A stretch of 36,527 bases of DNA from Betaproteobacteria bacterium (GTDB lineage Bacteria; Pseudomonadota; Gammaproteobacteria; Burkholderiales; SG8-39), in assembly GCA_947478805.1 (NCBI GenBank), contig CANJXQ010000025.1, positions 1-36,527 on the forward strand. The letters are read 5' to 3'. Every line of letters begins with the position of its first letter. Positions within the stretch are counted from its first letter, which is position 1. The notes under the pieces are model-generated. The model did no database searches, had not been told where the DNA came from, and worked only from the letters and a program-made list of their open reading frames with translations. The translations under genes and the position numbers were made by a program. Shown one piece after another: positions 10,380-20,457 of the stretch.

Positions 10380-12158
10380 GTGGCAAACGTAGGTCGGAAT
10401 ACACCAGTCAGGAAATTCGATGCAGTCGTCGTGGGGGCAGGCGGTGCGGGGTTGCGCGCCGCGCTGCAATTGTCCGAGGCTGGACTCAAGTGCGCGGTGT
10501 TGTCGAAAGTATTCCCCACCCGCTCCCATACGGTAGCCGCACAAGGCGGCGTAGGTGCCTCTCTCGGCAACATGGGGGAAGACAACTGGAATTGGCACAT
10601 GTACGACACCGTCAAGGGGTCGGACTGGCTGGGTGACCAGGATGCGATCGAGTTCATGGTTCGGACGGCTCCAGAAGTCGTGATCGAGCTGGAGCATTTC
10701 GGCATGCCTTTCGACCGCAATGAGGATGGAACCATCTATCAGCGGCCGTTCGGCGGGCACTCGATGAATTTTGGCGAGAAACCCGTTCAGCGGTCCTGCT
10801 GCGCTGCAGACCGGACCGGACATGCCATGCTCCACGCGCTGTACCAGCGCAATGTGCGAGCCAACACCCAATTCTTCGTGGAATGGATGGCGCTTGACCT
10901 GATCCGCGACCCCAGCGGGCAGGTGCTTGGTGTTACTGCGCTTGAAATGGAGACCGGGGAGGTCATGGTCTTTCATGCGCGTGCTACGCTGTTCGCGACG
11001 GGCGGAGCGGGGCGCATCTATACCTCGACCACGAACGCCTTCATCAATACTGGTGATGGTCTCGGAATGGCAGCGCGGGCCGGCATACCGCTGGAGGACA
11101 TGGAGTTCTGGCAGTTCCATCCGACAGGCGTCGCCGGCGCGGGCGTGCTGATCACGGAAGGCGTGCGCGGTGAGGGCGGGTACCTGCTGAACAAGAACGG
11201 CGAACGTTTCATGGAGCGTTACGCGCCGAACCTGAAGGATCTTGCCAGTCGTGACGTCGTGTCCCGGGCCATGGCGACAGAAATCAAGGAAGGTCGCGGA
11301 GCAGGCAAGGAGGGCGATTGCGTCCTGTTGAAGCTGGACCATCTGGGCGCCGAAGTCATCGACAAGCGCCTGCCCGGCATTCGCGAAATCGCCAAGAAGT
11401 TTGCCAATGTGGACCCGGTGAAAGATCCGATCCCGGTGGTTCCGACAGTGCATTACCAGATGGGCGGCATTCCGACGAATTACCACGGAGAAGTCGTGGT
11501 GCCCAAGAATGGCAACGCGAACTCGGTGGTTCCCGGCTTTTATGCGGCTGGCGAATGCGGCTGTGCTTCGGTGCATGGGGCCAATCGCCTTGGAACAAAC
11601 TCGCTGACCGATCTTCTCGTGTTCGGCAAGGCGTCTGGCGACTCGATCATTCGGTTCCTCAAGGAAAACCCCGGCCTCAAGGACCTTCCCAAGGATGCGG
11701 GGGACCGGTCATTGTCGCGCCTTGCGCGCCTGGAGAGCCAGACCAATGGCGAGAGCTACGCCGAGGTGGCCAAGGACATGCGCCGCACGATGCAAATGCA
11801 CTGCGGCGTGTTCCGCTTCCCGGATACGCTGGCAGAGGGTGTGAAGAAAATTCGCGAGATCTCCGACCGGGTGACGCGCACTGAAATCAAGGACAAATCC
11901 AAGGTGTTCAATACCGCGCGGATCGAGGCGCTGGAACTGGACAACCTGATCGAGGTTGCACGCGCAACCATGGTGTCAGCGGATGCGCGGACCGAGTCCC
12001 GTGGTGCGCATGACCGCTCAGACCACCATGAGCGGGATGACGTGAACTGGCTCAAGCACACGCTTTGGTACAAGGAAGGTGATCGCCTTGATTACAAGCC
12101 GGTGAACCTGAAGCCCTTGACGGCAGAAAGCATTGAACCGAAGGTCCGGACCTACTAA
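10380..12158 (+). CDS. sdhA: Succinate dehydrogenase flavoprotein subunit
   Basis: A 592-residue subunit that oxidises succinate to fumarate. FAD is bound through [16 protein letters not shown] (about 16-31) and the covalent flavin His50 in [10 protein letters not shown]. Substrate and active-site segments include [21 protein letters not shown] (His and Arg), [10 protein letters not shown], and '[19 protein letters not shown]'. The C-terminus ends in EPKVRTY, as in close relatives. The start codon is GTG, with GGAG at 10368-10371 eight bases upstream. The length equals the bacterial norm (about 590). It follows sdhD by one base, and a 77-bp gap separates it from sdhB. Confidence 0.97.
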   Translation: MANVGRNTPVRKFDAVVVGAGGAGLRAALQLSEAGLKCAVLSKVFPTRSHTVAAQGGVGASLGNMGEDNWNWHMYDTVKGSDWLGDQDAIEFMVRTAPEVVIELEHFGMPFDRNEDGTIYQRPFGGHSMNFGEKPVQRSCCAADRTGHAMLHALYQRNVRANTQFFVEWMALDLIRDPSGQVLGVTALEMETGEVMVFHARATLFATGGAGRIYTSTTNAFINTGDGLGMAARAGIPLEDMEFWQFHPTGVAGAGVLITEGVRGEGGYLLNKNGERFMERYAPNLKDLASRDVVSRAMATEIKEGRGAGKEGDCVLLKLDHLGAEVIDKRLPGIREIAKKFANVDPVKDPIPVVPTVHYQMGGIPTNYHGEVVVPKNGNANSVVPGFYAAGECGCASVHGANRLGTNSLTDLLVFGKASGDSIIRFLKENPGLKDLPKDAGDRSLSRLARLESQTNGESYAEVAKDMRRTMQMHCGVFRFPDTLAEGVKKIREISDRVTRTEIKDKSKVFNTARIEALELDNLIEVARATMVSADARTESRGAHDRSDHHERDDVNWLKHTLWYKEGDRLDYKPVNLKPLTAESIEPKVRTY

Positions 12159-12235
12159 CGGGTAACGGGAATCCAGCGCCATACAAGTTAAGAACGGCGG
12201 CACCCGAACGCCGCATTGCACAGCCAGGAGCAACC

Positions 12236-12931
12236 ATGCAATTCCGTGTTTATCGCTACGATCCGGACAAGGACGACAAGCCGTACATGAAGGATTACGA
12301 GGTCGAGCTTGAGCCGACGGATCAGATGCTGCTGGACGCGCTGGTTCGGATAAAGGAGCAGGACGACTCGTTATCCCTGCGCCGCTCCTGCCGGGAAGGG
12401 GTCTGCGGATCGGATGCGATGAACATCAATGGCAAGAATGGGCTCGCCTGCACCACCAAGCTGTCGGAGCTCAAGCAGCCGGTGGAACTCAAGCCGCTCC
12501 CTGGCCTGCCTGTCATTCGCGACCTGATCGTGGATATGACGCAATTCTTCAAGCAATACCACTCGATCAAGCCTTACCTGGTCAATAACGATCCGCCGCC
12601 TGAAAAGGAGCGCCTGCAGTCGCCTGAAGACCGTGAGGAGCTGAATGGCCTCTACGAGTGCATCCTGTGCGCTTGCTGTTCGACTTCATGCCCTTCATTC
12701 TGGTGGAACCCGGACAAGTTCGTTGGACCGGCGGGCCTGCTGCATGCCTACCGTTTCCTGGCCGATACACGCGATCAGGCAGCGGCTGAACGCCTCGACA
12801 ACCTGGAAGATCCATACCGGCTGTTTCGCTGCCACAGCATCATGAATTGCGTCGATGTCTGTCCCAAGGGACTGAATCCGACCGAGGCGATCGGCAAGAT
12901 CAAGACCATGATGGTTAAGCGCGCAGTTTAG
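12236..12931 (+). CDS. sdhB: Succinate dehydrogenase iron-sulfur subunit
   Basis: A 231-residue subunit carrying electrons from SdhA to the quinone. The N-terminal ferredoxin domain shows SCREGVCGSDAMNINGKNGLAC (residues 51-72), with Asp in place of the third Cys as in E. coli, for the [2Fe-2S] centre. The C-terminal domain shows CILCACCSTSCP and CHSIMNCVDVCPKGL for the [4Fe-4S] and [3Fe-4S] centres. AGGAG lies 6 bases before the ATG. The 77-bp spacer after sdhA contains a small hairpin (CGGCG 12195-12199 with CGCCG 12209-12213) of doubtful meaning. Confidence 0.97.
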   Translation: MQFRVYRYDPDKDDKPYMKDYEVELEPTDQMLLDALVRIKEQDDSLSLRRSCREGVCGSDAMNINGKNGLACTTKLSELKQPVELKPLPGLPVIRDLIVDMTQFFKQYHSIKPYLVNNDPPPEKERLQSPEDREELNGLYECILCACCSTSCPSFWWNPDKFVGPAGLLHAYRFLADTRDQAAAERLDNLEDPYRLFRCHSIMNCVDVCPKGLNPTEAIGKIKTMMVKRAV

Positions 12932-13039
12932 GCACGAAAGTGATGATAGAGCGGACACGCGAGCCGCAAATGGAAGTGGGCCGCCCCTGCCGGCCAGATG
13001 CAAGATGTAGTGAGCTGTCGAGTACCCTGGATTGCAAAA

Positions 13040-13288
13040 ATGGATGTTGTTGAGTTCAACAGGCTGCGCTGGAACTGCCGACGCGGGCTGCTGGAAAACG
13101 ACTTGGTGCTGGAAAAGTTCCTCGAGCGCCATGCCGAATCGCTGGACGACGTCCATTTGGCAGCCTTGAACAAGTTGCTTGAGCTTGACGATAATTCGCT
13201 GTGGGCGCTGTTGAGCGGGCGCACGGAATATCCCGAAGGTTCAGGTTCTGAGATCTACGAAATCCTCGCACTGCTGAGGGCCTGCTAA
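13040..13288 (+). CDS. sdhE: FAD assembly factor SdhE
   Basis: An 82-residue protein of the SdhE/DUF339 family, needed for covalent FAD attachment to SdhA. It has the defining motif RRGLLENDLVLEKF (RGxxE type, about residues 12-25), and 'LLELDDNSLWALLSG' is the conserved second half. The ATG at 13040 (MDVVEFNRLRW) was preferred to an in-frame ATG at 12998, because the family starts just before the NRLRW segment. Neither start has a good ribosome site. The position between sdhB and gltA is the expected one and supports the call. Confidence 0.88.
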   Translation: MDVVEFNRLRWNCRRGLLENDLVLEKFLERHAESLDDVHLAALNKLLELDDNSLWALLSGRTEYPEGSGSEIYEILALLRAC

Positions 13289-13324
13289 GGTCCGGCACTG
13301 CGGTCATACACGCCAGGAGACATG

Positions 13325-14620
13325 ATGAGTTCCGACAAGAAGGCAGTGCTGCACTGGGGAGATGGCAAATCAACTGAATTTCCCGTCTTGACCGGGACCA
13401 TCGGGCCTGATGTCGTTGACATTCGCAGTTTGTACGGCAAAACCGGCTTGTTTACCTACGACCCGGGCTTCATGTCCACCGCCTGCGCGACTTCGCGAAT
13501 CACTTACATCGATGGCGACGAAGGCGTGCTCCTCTATCGCGGTTATTCAATCGAGCAGCTCGCTCAGAATTGCGATTTCCTGGAAGTCTGTTACCTCCTG
13601 CTCAACGGCGAGCTGCCCAATGCCAAACAGCGCGGCGAGTTCGTCAACACGGTTACCCGGCATACCATGGTTCATGACCAGCTGAACCGGTTCTTTACCG
13701 GTTTCCGGCGCGATGCGCATCCCATGGCCGTCATGGTCGGTGTGGTGGGGGCGCTGTCTGCCTTCTATCACGACTCGCTCGACATCAATAACCCCGAGCA
13801 TCGCAAGATCTCCGCCTTCCGTTTGATCGCAAAGATACCGACCATTGTGGCGATGACCTACAAGTATTCGATGGGCCAGCCCTTCGTGTATCCGCGCAAC
13901 GACCTGAGCTACAGTGAAAATTTCATGCGCATGATGTTCGCTGTGCCGGCCGAGGAATACAAGATGAATCCGGTGCTGGTTCGTGCGTTGGACCGCATCC
14001 TGATCCTGCATGCTGACCACGAGCAAAATGCCTCCACGTCGACGGTGCGTCAGGCAGGTTCCTCGGGGGCGAACCCGTTTGCCTGCATGGCGGCCGGCAT
14101 TGCCTGCCTGTGGGGCCCGGCCCATGGCGGAGCGAATGAAGCCTGCCTCAACATGCTCGAAGAAATCGGCGATGCCTCCAAGATTCCGGAGTTCATCCGG
14201 CAGGTCAAGGACAAGAACTCCAACGTGAAATTGATGGGATTCGGGCATCGCGTCTACAAGAATTACGACCCGCGGGCCAAGCTGATGCGAGAGACCTGCC
14301 ACGAAGTGCTCAACGAGCTCGGACTTCACGATGACCGCCTGTTCAAGCTCGCCATCGCCCTTGAAAAGGTGGCCCTTGAGGACGAATATTTCGTTTCCCG
14401 CAAGCTCTACCCCAATGTCGACTTCTACTCCGGCATTGTTCAACGCGCCCTGGGAATCCCGGTGGCCATGTTCACCTGCATCTTCGCGCTCGCGCGCACG
14501 GTGGGCTGGATCGCGCAGTGGGCCGAAATGGTGGGCGACCCAGAGAACAAGATTGCACGTCCGCGCCAGCTCTATGCAGGCGCTCCCCGCCGCGACGTGG
14601 TCCCGCTGGAGAAACGCTGA
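13325..14620 (+). CDS. gltA: Citrate synthase (type II, hexameric class)
   Basis: A 431-residue enzyme that condenses oxaloacetate and acetyl-CoA to citrate. Catalytic residues fit the E. coli pattern: His267 in [10 protein letters not shown], His308 in [14 protein letters not shown], and Asp366 in [21 protein letters not shown] (about 229-242) is the oxaloacetate-binding region. Two ATGs lie in tandem (13322 and 13325). AGGAG (13315-13319) is 2 bases from the first and 5 from the second, so the second is chosen. It follows sdhE by 36 bp and precedes the sucA leader. Confidence 0.96.
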   Translation: MSSDKKAVLHWGDGKSTEFPVLTGTIGPDVVDIRSLYGKTGLFTYDPGFMSTACATSRITYIDGDEGVLLYRGYSIEQLAQNCDFLEVCYLLLNGELPNAKQRGEFVNTVTRHTMVHDQLNRFFTGFRRDAHPMAVMVGVVGALSAFYHDSLDINNPEHRKISAFRLIAKIPTIVAMTYKYSMGQPFVYPRNDLSYSENFMRMMFAVPAEEYKMNPVLVRALDRILILHADHEQNASTSTVRQAGSSGANPFACMAAGIACLWGPAHGGANEACLNMLEEIGDASKIPEFIRQVKDKNSNVKLMGFGHRVYKNYDPRAKLMRETCHEVLNELGLHDDRLFKLAIALEKVALEDEYFVSRKLYPNVDFYSGIVQRALGIPVAMFTCIFALARTVGWIAQWAEMVGDPENKIARPRQLYAGAPRRDVVPLEKR

Positions 14621-14622
14621 CA

Positions 14623-14694
14623 ATTTAGCGCTGCGGGTCACTCCAGTCTTGGATCAGCCGGCTAAATACTGACAGCGCAGCCCAGGAGATCGAG
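14623..14694 (+). ncRNA. sucA-type RNA leader (candidate pseudoknot)
   Basis: The 74-base gltA-sucA spacer folds in a striking way. ATTTAGC (14623-14629) pairs with GCTAAAT (14661-14667). The directly adjacent GCTGCG (14630-14635) pairs with CGCAGC (14676-14681), making an H-type pseudoknot with two helices that can stack. A small TCCA/TGGA hairpin (14642-14653) lies inside. The second helix ends three bases before the AGGAG ribosome site (14684-14688), so folding could control translation. Position, host group and ribosome-site contact agree with the 'sucA RNA' motif described by comparative genomics in Burkholderiales. I could not score it against that model. Confidence 0.6.
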
Positions 14695-17586
14695 ATGAGT
14701 GCATTCAAGCAGTGGCTTTCCAACTCATACCTCTTCGGCGCGAACGCCCCCTTTATAGAAGAGCTGTACGAGACCTACCTGGGCGATCCACAATCGGTCC
14801 CAGAGCAGTGGCGCGAGTATTTCGACAAGGTGCAACTGCTCCCCGCCCCCGAGGGCGCCGGGCGCGATGTGGCGCATGCGCCGATCGTCCAGGCGTTCGC
14901 AATGCAGGCGAAGGTCGGGGCGCGAAGCGGAACCTCTGCAGCGGCCCTCGATCGAAAGCAGGTGTCGGTTATCCAGCTTGTTGCCGAGTATCGCTTTCGC
15001 GGCGTGTTCCTTGCGCAGCTCGATCCATTGCGGCGCCAGGAGCGCCCGCATATCGCCGAACTCGAGCCGGCGTACTACGACCTGAACGAGTCCGACATGG
15101 ACACGGTTTTCAACACGGGTTCGCTGCTCGGCCCTGAACAGGCGCCGCTGCGCGAAATCATCCGTTCATTGCAAGACACCTACTGCGGGACTTTCGGTGT
15201 CGAGTACATGTACCTGAGTAGCCGAGCCGAAAAGCGATGGATACAGGAACGAATCGAGCCGACGCGCGCAAAACCGCAATTCTCAGCGGACTACAAGCGG
15301 CACATCCTGGAACGCCTGACTGCGGCCGAAGGACTTGAGAAATACCTGCATACGCGCTATGTCGGCCAGAAGCGTTTCTCGCTGGAAGGCGGTGACACGC
15401 TGATCCCGATGCTCGACAACCTGTTGCAACGGGCGGGTGAGGCCGGCGTTCAGGAACTGGTCCTTGGCATGGCCCACCGCGGGCGTTTGAATGTGCTGGT
15501 GAACACCCTGGGCAAGATGCCGAAGGACCTTTTTTCAGAGTTCGAAGGCAAGCACGACGACGATTTGCTCGCCGGCGACGTCAAGTATCACCAGGGATTC
15601 TCATCGGACATCATGACTCCCGGCGGTCCGATGCACCTGACCCTTGCCTTTAACCCCTCGCATCTGGAAATCGTCAACCCTGTGGTCGAGGGTTCCGTGC
15701 GCGCACGCCAGCACCGCCGCAAGGATCGCACCGGCAAGGAAGTGCTTCCTGTACTCATCCATGGCGACGCGGCATTTGCCGGGCAGGGCGTCGTCATGGA
15801 GACATTGAACCTTTCCAATACCCGCGGCTACGGAACCGGCGGCACGGTGCACATCGTGGTGAACAACCAGATCGGCTTCACCACATCCGATCCCCGCGAC
15901 AGCCGCTCCACGCTGTACTGCACCGATGTGGCCAAGATGGTGGAGGCACCGATATTCCACGTTAATGGCGACGATCCGGAAACCGCCGTGATGGCGATCG
16001 AGCTCGCGCTCGATTACCGCACCCAATTCAAGAAGGATGTGGTGGTGGACCTCGTGTGCTTCCGCAAGCTCGGGCACAACGAGCAGGACGAGCCGATGGT
16101 CACGCAGCCGCTGATGTACAAGATCGTCAACCAGCATCCGGGTACGCGCAAACTCTACGCCGACAAGCTCGTCTCGCAGGGGGTCATCCAGACCGGTGAC
16201 GCGGAAAAGCTGGTTGCGGGCTTCCGCCAGGCGCTCGATGCGGGCTACCACACCAACAAGACCATCCTCTCCAACTACAAACCGCCATACGCGGTCGACT
16301 GGTCACCCTACAAGAACACGCGCTGGGACGAAAAGGACGATACGACGCTGCCGATCGCCGACCTGCAGATGCTGTCCGAGCGCCTCACCACCATCCCGCC
16401 CAATTTCAAGCTGCACCCGCGGGTGGAGAAAATCATCACCGACCGCCGTCTGATGGGCCTGGGGAAGATGCCCCTCGATTGGGGCATGGCGGAAAACCTG
16501 GCCTATGCGTCGCTCTTGCGGGACGGTTTTTCGGTGCGCATTTCCGGGCAGGATTGCGGTCGCGGCACGTTCTTCCACCGCCATGCGGTGCTGCACGACC
16601 AGAATCGCGAAAAGTGGGATTCCGGTGCCTACATCCCGCTGCGACATATCGCGCCCAACCAGGGCGACTTCGTGGTGGTCGATTCGGTGCTGTCCGAGGA
16701 GGCGGTGCTCGGATTCGAATATGGCTATTCCACCTCGGAGCCCAATGAGCTGGTCGTATGGGAGGCGCAGTTCGGTGACTTCGTCAATGGCGCCCAGGTG
16801 GTCATCGACCAGTTCATCGCCGCCGGAGAAGTGAAATGGGGCCGCATCTGCGGCATGGTCATGCTCCTGCCGCACGGCTACGAAGGGCAGGGACCTGAGC
16901 ATTCCTCCGGCCGCCCGGAGCGCTTCCTGCAGTTGTGCGCCGATTACAACATCCAGGTCTGCGTGCCGGCGACGCCAGTGCAGATGTTCTTCCTGCTCCG
17001 GCGCCAGATGATCCGGCCGTATCGCAAGCCCTTGGTCATCTTTACGCCAAAGAGCCTTCTGCGCCACAAGGAGTCGGTGTCGCCGCTGGAAGAATTCGCC
17101 GCAAGCAAGTTCAAGCCGGTGAATGAAGAGTGGGATACGGAAATTGATCCAAAGAAGGTCAAGCGCGTCATATTCTGTTGCGGCAAGGTGTTCTTCGATC
17201 TGATGTCGGCGCGCAAAGAACGCGGCATCAAGGACGTCGCCATCGTGCGCATCGCGCAGATCTACCCATTTCCCCATAACGATTTCCAGTCACAGGTAGA
17301 CCTCTATGCAGGCGCCAAAGAGGTTTTCTGGTGCCAGGAAGAGCCTGGCAATCAAGGCGCCTGGCACCGCATCCAGCATTACCTGCTGCGGCACATGCGC
17401 CCAGACCAGATCCTGGGATTCGCCATGCGGCCGTCATCGGCATCGCCGGCAGCAGGTTACCTGTCGCTGCACAATGAGCAGCAAAAGGAACTGATCAACG
17501 TCGCGTTTGCCCCTGTCACGGACAACCTGGTCCTCCCGGTACAGGGCACGGGCAAGGCCGCGCGGAAACCGCGACGCGCACGCTGA
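14695..17586 (+). CDS. sucA: 2-oxoglutarate dehydrogenase E1 component
   Basis: A 963-residue thiamine-diphosphate enzyme that decarboxylates 2-oxoglutarate and succinylates the E2 lipoyl arm. The N-terminal E2-binding segment (SNSYLFGANAPFIEELYETYL, residues 9-29) is present. E1 motifs are GMAHRGRLN (258-266), GDAAFAGQGV (357-366, diphosphate/Mg region) and NNQIGFTTS (390-398). 'LLPHGYEGQGPEHSSGRPERFLQ' lies in the transketolase-like C-terminal half. It is slightly longer than E. coli SucA because of an Ala/Arg-rich insertion near residues 50-90 and a basic tail. It is co-directional with gltA and sucB, and its translation is likely controlled by the structured leader. Confidence 0.97.
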   Translation: MSAFKQWLSNSYLFGANAPFIEELYETYLGDPQSVPEQWREYFDKVQLLPAPEGAGRDVAHAPIVQAFAMQAKVGARSGTSAAALDRKQVSVIQLVAEYRFRGVFLAQLDPLRRQERPHIAELEPAYYDLNESDMDTVFNTGSLLGPEQAPLREIIRSLQDTYCGTFGVEYMYLSSRAEKRWIQERIEPTRAKPQFSADYKRHILERLTAAEGLEKYLHTRYVGQKRFSLEGGDTLIPMLDNLLQRAGEAGVQELVLGMAHRGRLNVLVNTLGKMPKDLFSEFEGKHDDDLLAGDVKYHQGFSSDIMTPGGPMHLTLAFNPSHLEIVNPVVEGSVRARQHRRKDRTGKEVLPVLIHGDAAFAGQGVVMETLNLSNTRGYGTGGTVHIVVNNQIGFTTSDPRDSRSTLYCTDVAKMVEAPIFHVNGDDPETAVMAIELALDYRTQFKKDVVVDLVCFRKLGHNEQDEPMVTQPLMYKIVNQHPGTRKLYADKLVSQGVIQTGDAEKLVAGFRQALDAGYHTNKTILSNYKPPYAVDWSPYKNTRWDEKDDTTLPIADLQMLSERLTTIPPNFKLHPRVEKIITDRRLMGLGKMPLDWGMAENLAYASLLRDGFSVRISGQDCGRGTFFHRHAVLHDQNREKWDSGAYIPLRHIAPNQGDFVVVDSVLSEEAVLGFEYGYSTSEPNELVVWEAQFGDFVNGAQVVIDQFIAAGEVKWGRICGMVMLLPHGYEGQGPEHSSGRPERFLQLCADYNIQVCVPATPVQMFFLLRRQMIRPYRKPLVIFTPKSLLRHKESVSPLEEFAASKFKPVNEEWDTEIDPKKVKRVIFCCGKVFFDLMSARKERGIKDVAIVRIAQIYPFPHNDFQSQVDLYAGAKEVFWCQEEPGNQGAWHRIQHYLLRHMRPDQILGFAMRPSSASPAAGYLSLHNEQQKELINVAFAPVTDNLVLPVQGTGKAARKPRRAR

Positions 17587-17622
17587 GCGTGCCCGCCCAT
17601 TTACGGTCATAGGATCTGAAGC

Positions 17623-18864
17623 ATGCTGATTGAAGTCAAAGTTCCCCAACTCTCCGAGTCGGTGGCAGAGGCCACGCTCGTTACTTGGCACAAGAAACTG
17701 GGCGAAGCGGTCAAGCGTGATGAGAATCTCATCGATGTCGAAACCGACAAGGTCGTCCTGGAACTGCCAGCGCCAGCCGATGGCGTGCTGGTCAGCGTGG
17801 TCAAGGGTGACGGAGGGCTGGTCAAGGCCGGGGAAGTGATCGCGACCATCGATACGGAAGGCAGTGCAACTGTCGATTCACAGGCCCGAGCCCCTGTAGC
17901 ACCTGCAGGGGTACCGCCAGCCGCCGCCAAACCAGCTACCGCCGTCATGCCCGCAGCGAAAAAGATCGCTGCCGAACAAGGGATCGACACCAGCGAGATT
18001 GCCGGCTCGGGTCGCGGCGGTCGCGTAACCAAGGCGGATGTCCTGGCGACGCCGGCAGTTCCGCCCGCGACCGTTGCCGCGGCAATGCCTGCGAAATCAC
18101 CGGTCGCCACGCAAGTGTTGCAACCCGCGCCCACGGCCGTGAACGTCGATCAGGTTCTGGCGGGCAGGCCGGAACAACGCGTGCCGATGTCACGGCTGCG
18201 CGCGCGCATTGCCGAGCGCCTTGTGCAGTCGCAATCGACTGCCGCCATCCTTACCACCTTCAACGAAGTGAACATGCAGCCGGTGATGGACCTGCGCAAG
18301 AAATACCAGGAGCGCTTCGAGAAGGAACATGGCGTCAAGCTGGGTTACATGTCCTTTTTCGTGAAAGCGGCGGTGCATGCCCTCAAGAAATACCCGGTCG
18401 TCAATGCGTCCATCGATGGCAATGACATCGTCTACCACGGGTACTTCGACATCGGCATCGCCGTAGGCAGTCCGCGCGGACTGGTCGTTCCCATCCTTCG
18501 CGATGCAGACCAGCTGTCACTGGCGGGTGTCGAAAAGAAGATCGCCGAATTCGGGAAAAAGGCCCAGGACGGAAAACTGTCGATGGAAGACCTGACCGGT
18601 GGAACGTTCTCGATCTCCAATGGCGGCGTTTTCGGCTCCATGCTGTCTACGCCCATCATCAATCCGCCACAAAGCGCCATCCTTGGCGTGCATGCGACCA
18701 AGGAGCGGGCCGTCGTGGAGAACGGGCAGATCGTTGTTCGGCCCATGAACTATCTGGCGATGTCCTATGACCACCGGATCATCGACGGTCGAGAGGCGGT
18801 TTTGGCATTGGTCGCCATGAAGGATGCGCTGGAAGACCCGGCGCGATTGCTGCTCGACATTTGA
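17623..18864 (+). CDS. sucB: 2-oxoglutarate dehydrogenase E2 (dihydrolipoyl succinyltransferase)
   Basis: A 413-residue core subunit that transfers succinyl groups to CoA. Domains in order: a single lipoyl domain with Lys43 in ETDKVVLE; an Ala/Pro linker (about 88-108); the peripheral-subunit-binding domain (about 106-145, with [20 protein letters not shown]); a second Ala/Pro-rich linker; and the catalytic acyltransferase domain (about 185-413), ending with the active-site [12 protein letters not shown] (His and Asp). The C-terminus [11 protein letters not shown] is the family standard. It begins 36 bp after sucA, with AGGATC as a modest ribosome site. Confidence 0.96.
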   Translation: MLIEVKVPQLSESVAEATLVTWHKKLGEAVKRDENLIDVETDKVVLELPAPADGVLVSVVKGDGGLVKAGEVIATIDTEGSATVDSQARAPVAPAGVPPAAAKPATAVMPAAKKIAAEQGIDTSEIAGSGRGGRVTKADVLATPAVPPATVAAAMPAKSPVATQVLQPAPTAVNVDQVLAGRPEQRVPMSRLRARIAERLVQSQSTAAILTTFNEVNMQPVMDLRKKYQERFEKEHGVKLGYMSFFVKAAVHALKKYPVVNASIDGNDIVYHGYFDIGIAVGSPRGLVVPILRDADQLSLAGVEKKIAEFGKKAQDGKLSMEDLTGGTFSISNGGVFGSMLSTPIINPPQSAILGVHATKERAVVENGQIVVRPMNYLAMSYDHRIIDGREAVLALVAMKDALEDPARLLLDI

Positions 18865-18872
18865 GTTTTTCA

Positions 18873-18891
18873 CCAGGGGCGCCGCCTCTGG
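18873..18891 (+). other. Hairpin between sucB and lpd
   Basis: CCAGGGGC (18873-18880) pairs with GCCTCTGG (18884-18891), eight pairs with one G-U, around a three-base loop. No T-run follows. It sits between the sucB stop and the lpd ATG, which itself has no clear ribosome site. It may act in mRNA processing or stability. Confidence 0.4.
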
Positions 18892-18926
18892 GTCATTCCC
18901 CATCCACTACACATAGCTTGGTCAAC

Positions 18927-20366
18927 ATGGCTCAGAGCTTCGACGTTGTTGTCATCGGTGCCGGCCCTGCCGGCTACATCAGTGCCATTCGCGCCGCCCA
19001 ATTGGGGCAGAAGGTCGCGTGCATCGAGTCCTGGAAAGCCCCGTCCGGCAAGGGCGCCCTGGGAGGCACCTGCCTGAACGTGGGCTGCATCCCTTCGAAA
19101 GCCCTGCTCGAGTCCTCGGAGCAGTACGAACATGTGCTGCACGGTCTCAAGGATCATGGGGTGGCGGTGACCGGGGCGACCATGGATGTCGCGAAGATGA
19201 TCGCCCGCAAGGACAGCATCGTCGCCAAGATGACGGGCGGCATCGAATACTTGTTTCGCAAGAACAAGATCACCTGGTTGAAGGGGCACGGAAAACTGGT
19301 CGGGCCGGGCGGCGATGCGGGCTCGCGCTGGAATATCGAGGTAACGGGCGACGGGCCAGTCGAACTCGTGGATGCGCGCAGCGTGGTGATTGCCACAGGT
19401 TCAAAAGCACGGCACTTGCCCGGTATCGCCGTTGATAATGAAAACGTCTGCGACAACATTGGCGCGCTGGCATTCAAGGATGTCCCCAAGCGACTGGGAG
19501 TCATCGGGGCCGGTGTCATCGGCCTGGAACTGGGCAGCGTGTGGCGGCGGCTGGGCGCGCACGTCACCGTTCTCGAGGCGCTGCCGAGCTTCCTTGCTGC
19601 CGCCGATGAATCTGTTGCAAAAGAGGCTTGGAAGATCTTTACCAAGGAACAGGGCCTGGACATCCACCTCGGCGTGAAGATCGGCAAGGTCGCGCAAGGC
19701 AAGAAGGGTGTTACCGTGGAGTACGAGCTCAACGGCGCAGCCAACAAGTTGGAATGCGACAAGCTGATCGTTTCAGTGGGCAGGCTGCCGAATACGGATG
19801 GCCTTGGCGCCGAGGCAGCAGGCCTGAAGCTTGATGCGCGAGGGTTCATCGAGGTCGATGCGCACTGCCGAACCAACCTCCAGAACGTCTACGCCATCGG
19901 CGACGTCGTGCGCGGCCCGATGCTGGCGCACAAGGGCGAAGAAGAAGGTGTCATGGTGGCTGAGCTCATCGCCGGCCAGAAGGGGCACGTCAATTACGAT
20001 GCCATTCCCTGGGTGATCTACACCTCGCCCGAGATCGCCTGGGTTGGCAAGACAGAGCAGGCGCTCAAGGCAGAGGGCATTGCCTATGCGGTGGGCCAGT
20101 TCCCGTTCGCGGCAAACGGGCGTGCCCTGGGGCACGGGGATGCACGCGGCTTCGTCAAGATGCTGGCCGATGCGTCAACCGATGAAATTCTCGGAGTCCA
20201 CATCGTCAATACCCATGCTTCGGAACTGATCGCGGAGGCGGTGGTCGCAATGGAGTTCAAGGCCTCCTCGGAGGACATCGCGCGCATTGTGCATGCGCAC
20301 CCGTCGCTCTCGGAAGTCATGCATGAGGCCGCACTCGCGGTCTCCAAGCGCGCGCTCAACATGTAA
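18927..20366 (+). CDS. lpdA: Dihydrolipoyl dehydrogenase (E3)
   Basis: A 479-residue FAD enzyme that reoxidises the lipoyl group of SucB with NAD+. Motifs: [14 protein letters not shown] (11-24, FAD), the redox disulfide in [13 protein letters not shown] (Cys49 and Cys54), the second nucleotide fold [13 protein letters not shown], '[21 protein letters not shown]', and the interface [15 protein letters not shown], which supplies the catalytic His/Glu to the partner subunit. The ATG at 18927 ([11 protein letters not shown]) was chosen by homology, because an in-frame TTG at 18861 would add a non-family extension. No strong ribosome site is visible. As third gene of the complex it could also serve pyruvate dehydrogenase. 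Confidence 0.95.
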   Translation: MAQSFDVVVIGAGPAGYISAIRAAQLGQKVACIESWKAPSGKGALGGTCLNVGCIPSKALLESSEQYEHVLHGLKDHGVAVTGATMDVAKMIARKDSIVAKMTGGIEYLFRKNKITWLKGHGKLVGPGGDAGSRWNIEVTGDGPVELVDARSVVIATGSKARHLPGIAVDNENVCDNIGALAFKDVPKRLGVIGAGVIGLELGSVWRRLGAHVTVLEALPSFLAAADESVAKEAWKIFTKEQGLDIHLGVKIGKVAQGKKGVTVEYELNGAANKLECDKLIVSVGRLPNTDGLGAEAAGLKLDARGFIEVDAHCRTNLQNVYAIGDVVRGPMLAHKGEEEGVMVAELIAGQKGHVNYDAIPWVIYTSPEIAWVGKTEQALKAEGIAYAVGQFPFAANGRALGHGDARGFVKMLADASTDEILGVHIVNTHASELIAEAVVAMEFKASSEDIARIVHAHPSLSEVMHEAALAVSKRALNM

Positions 20367-20384
20367 CGCTCGCCTGGCAAAATC

Positions 20385-20401
20385 CGGCCTCGAGGAGGCC
20401 G
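20385..20401 (+). other. Hairpin between lpd and zapE
   Basis: CGGCCTC (20385-20391) and GAGGCCG (20395-20401) form a perfect 7-bp stem with a three-base loop, 19 bases after the lpd stop. There is no T-tract, so it is not a canonical terminator. It may weaken read-through into zapE or protect the upstream mRNA end. Confidence 0.4.
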
Positions 20402-20457
20402 TGCACGGCCCATCCGCGAAGCAGTGCGCATGAAGCACGAAGGCAAACACCCGAAAA

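Noticed and set aside
10104-11576. 490-codon open frame opposite sdhD and sdhA
   Set aside because: It is fully antisense to two certain genes and has no recognisable domain or ribosome site.
12195-12213. Small hairpin in the sdhA-sdhB spacer
   Set aside because: Five pairs with a nine-base loop is expected by chance in this GC-rich DNA; it is mentioned only in the sdhB entry.
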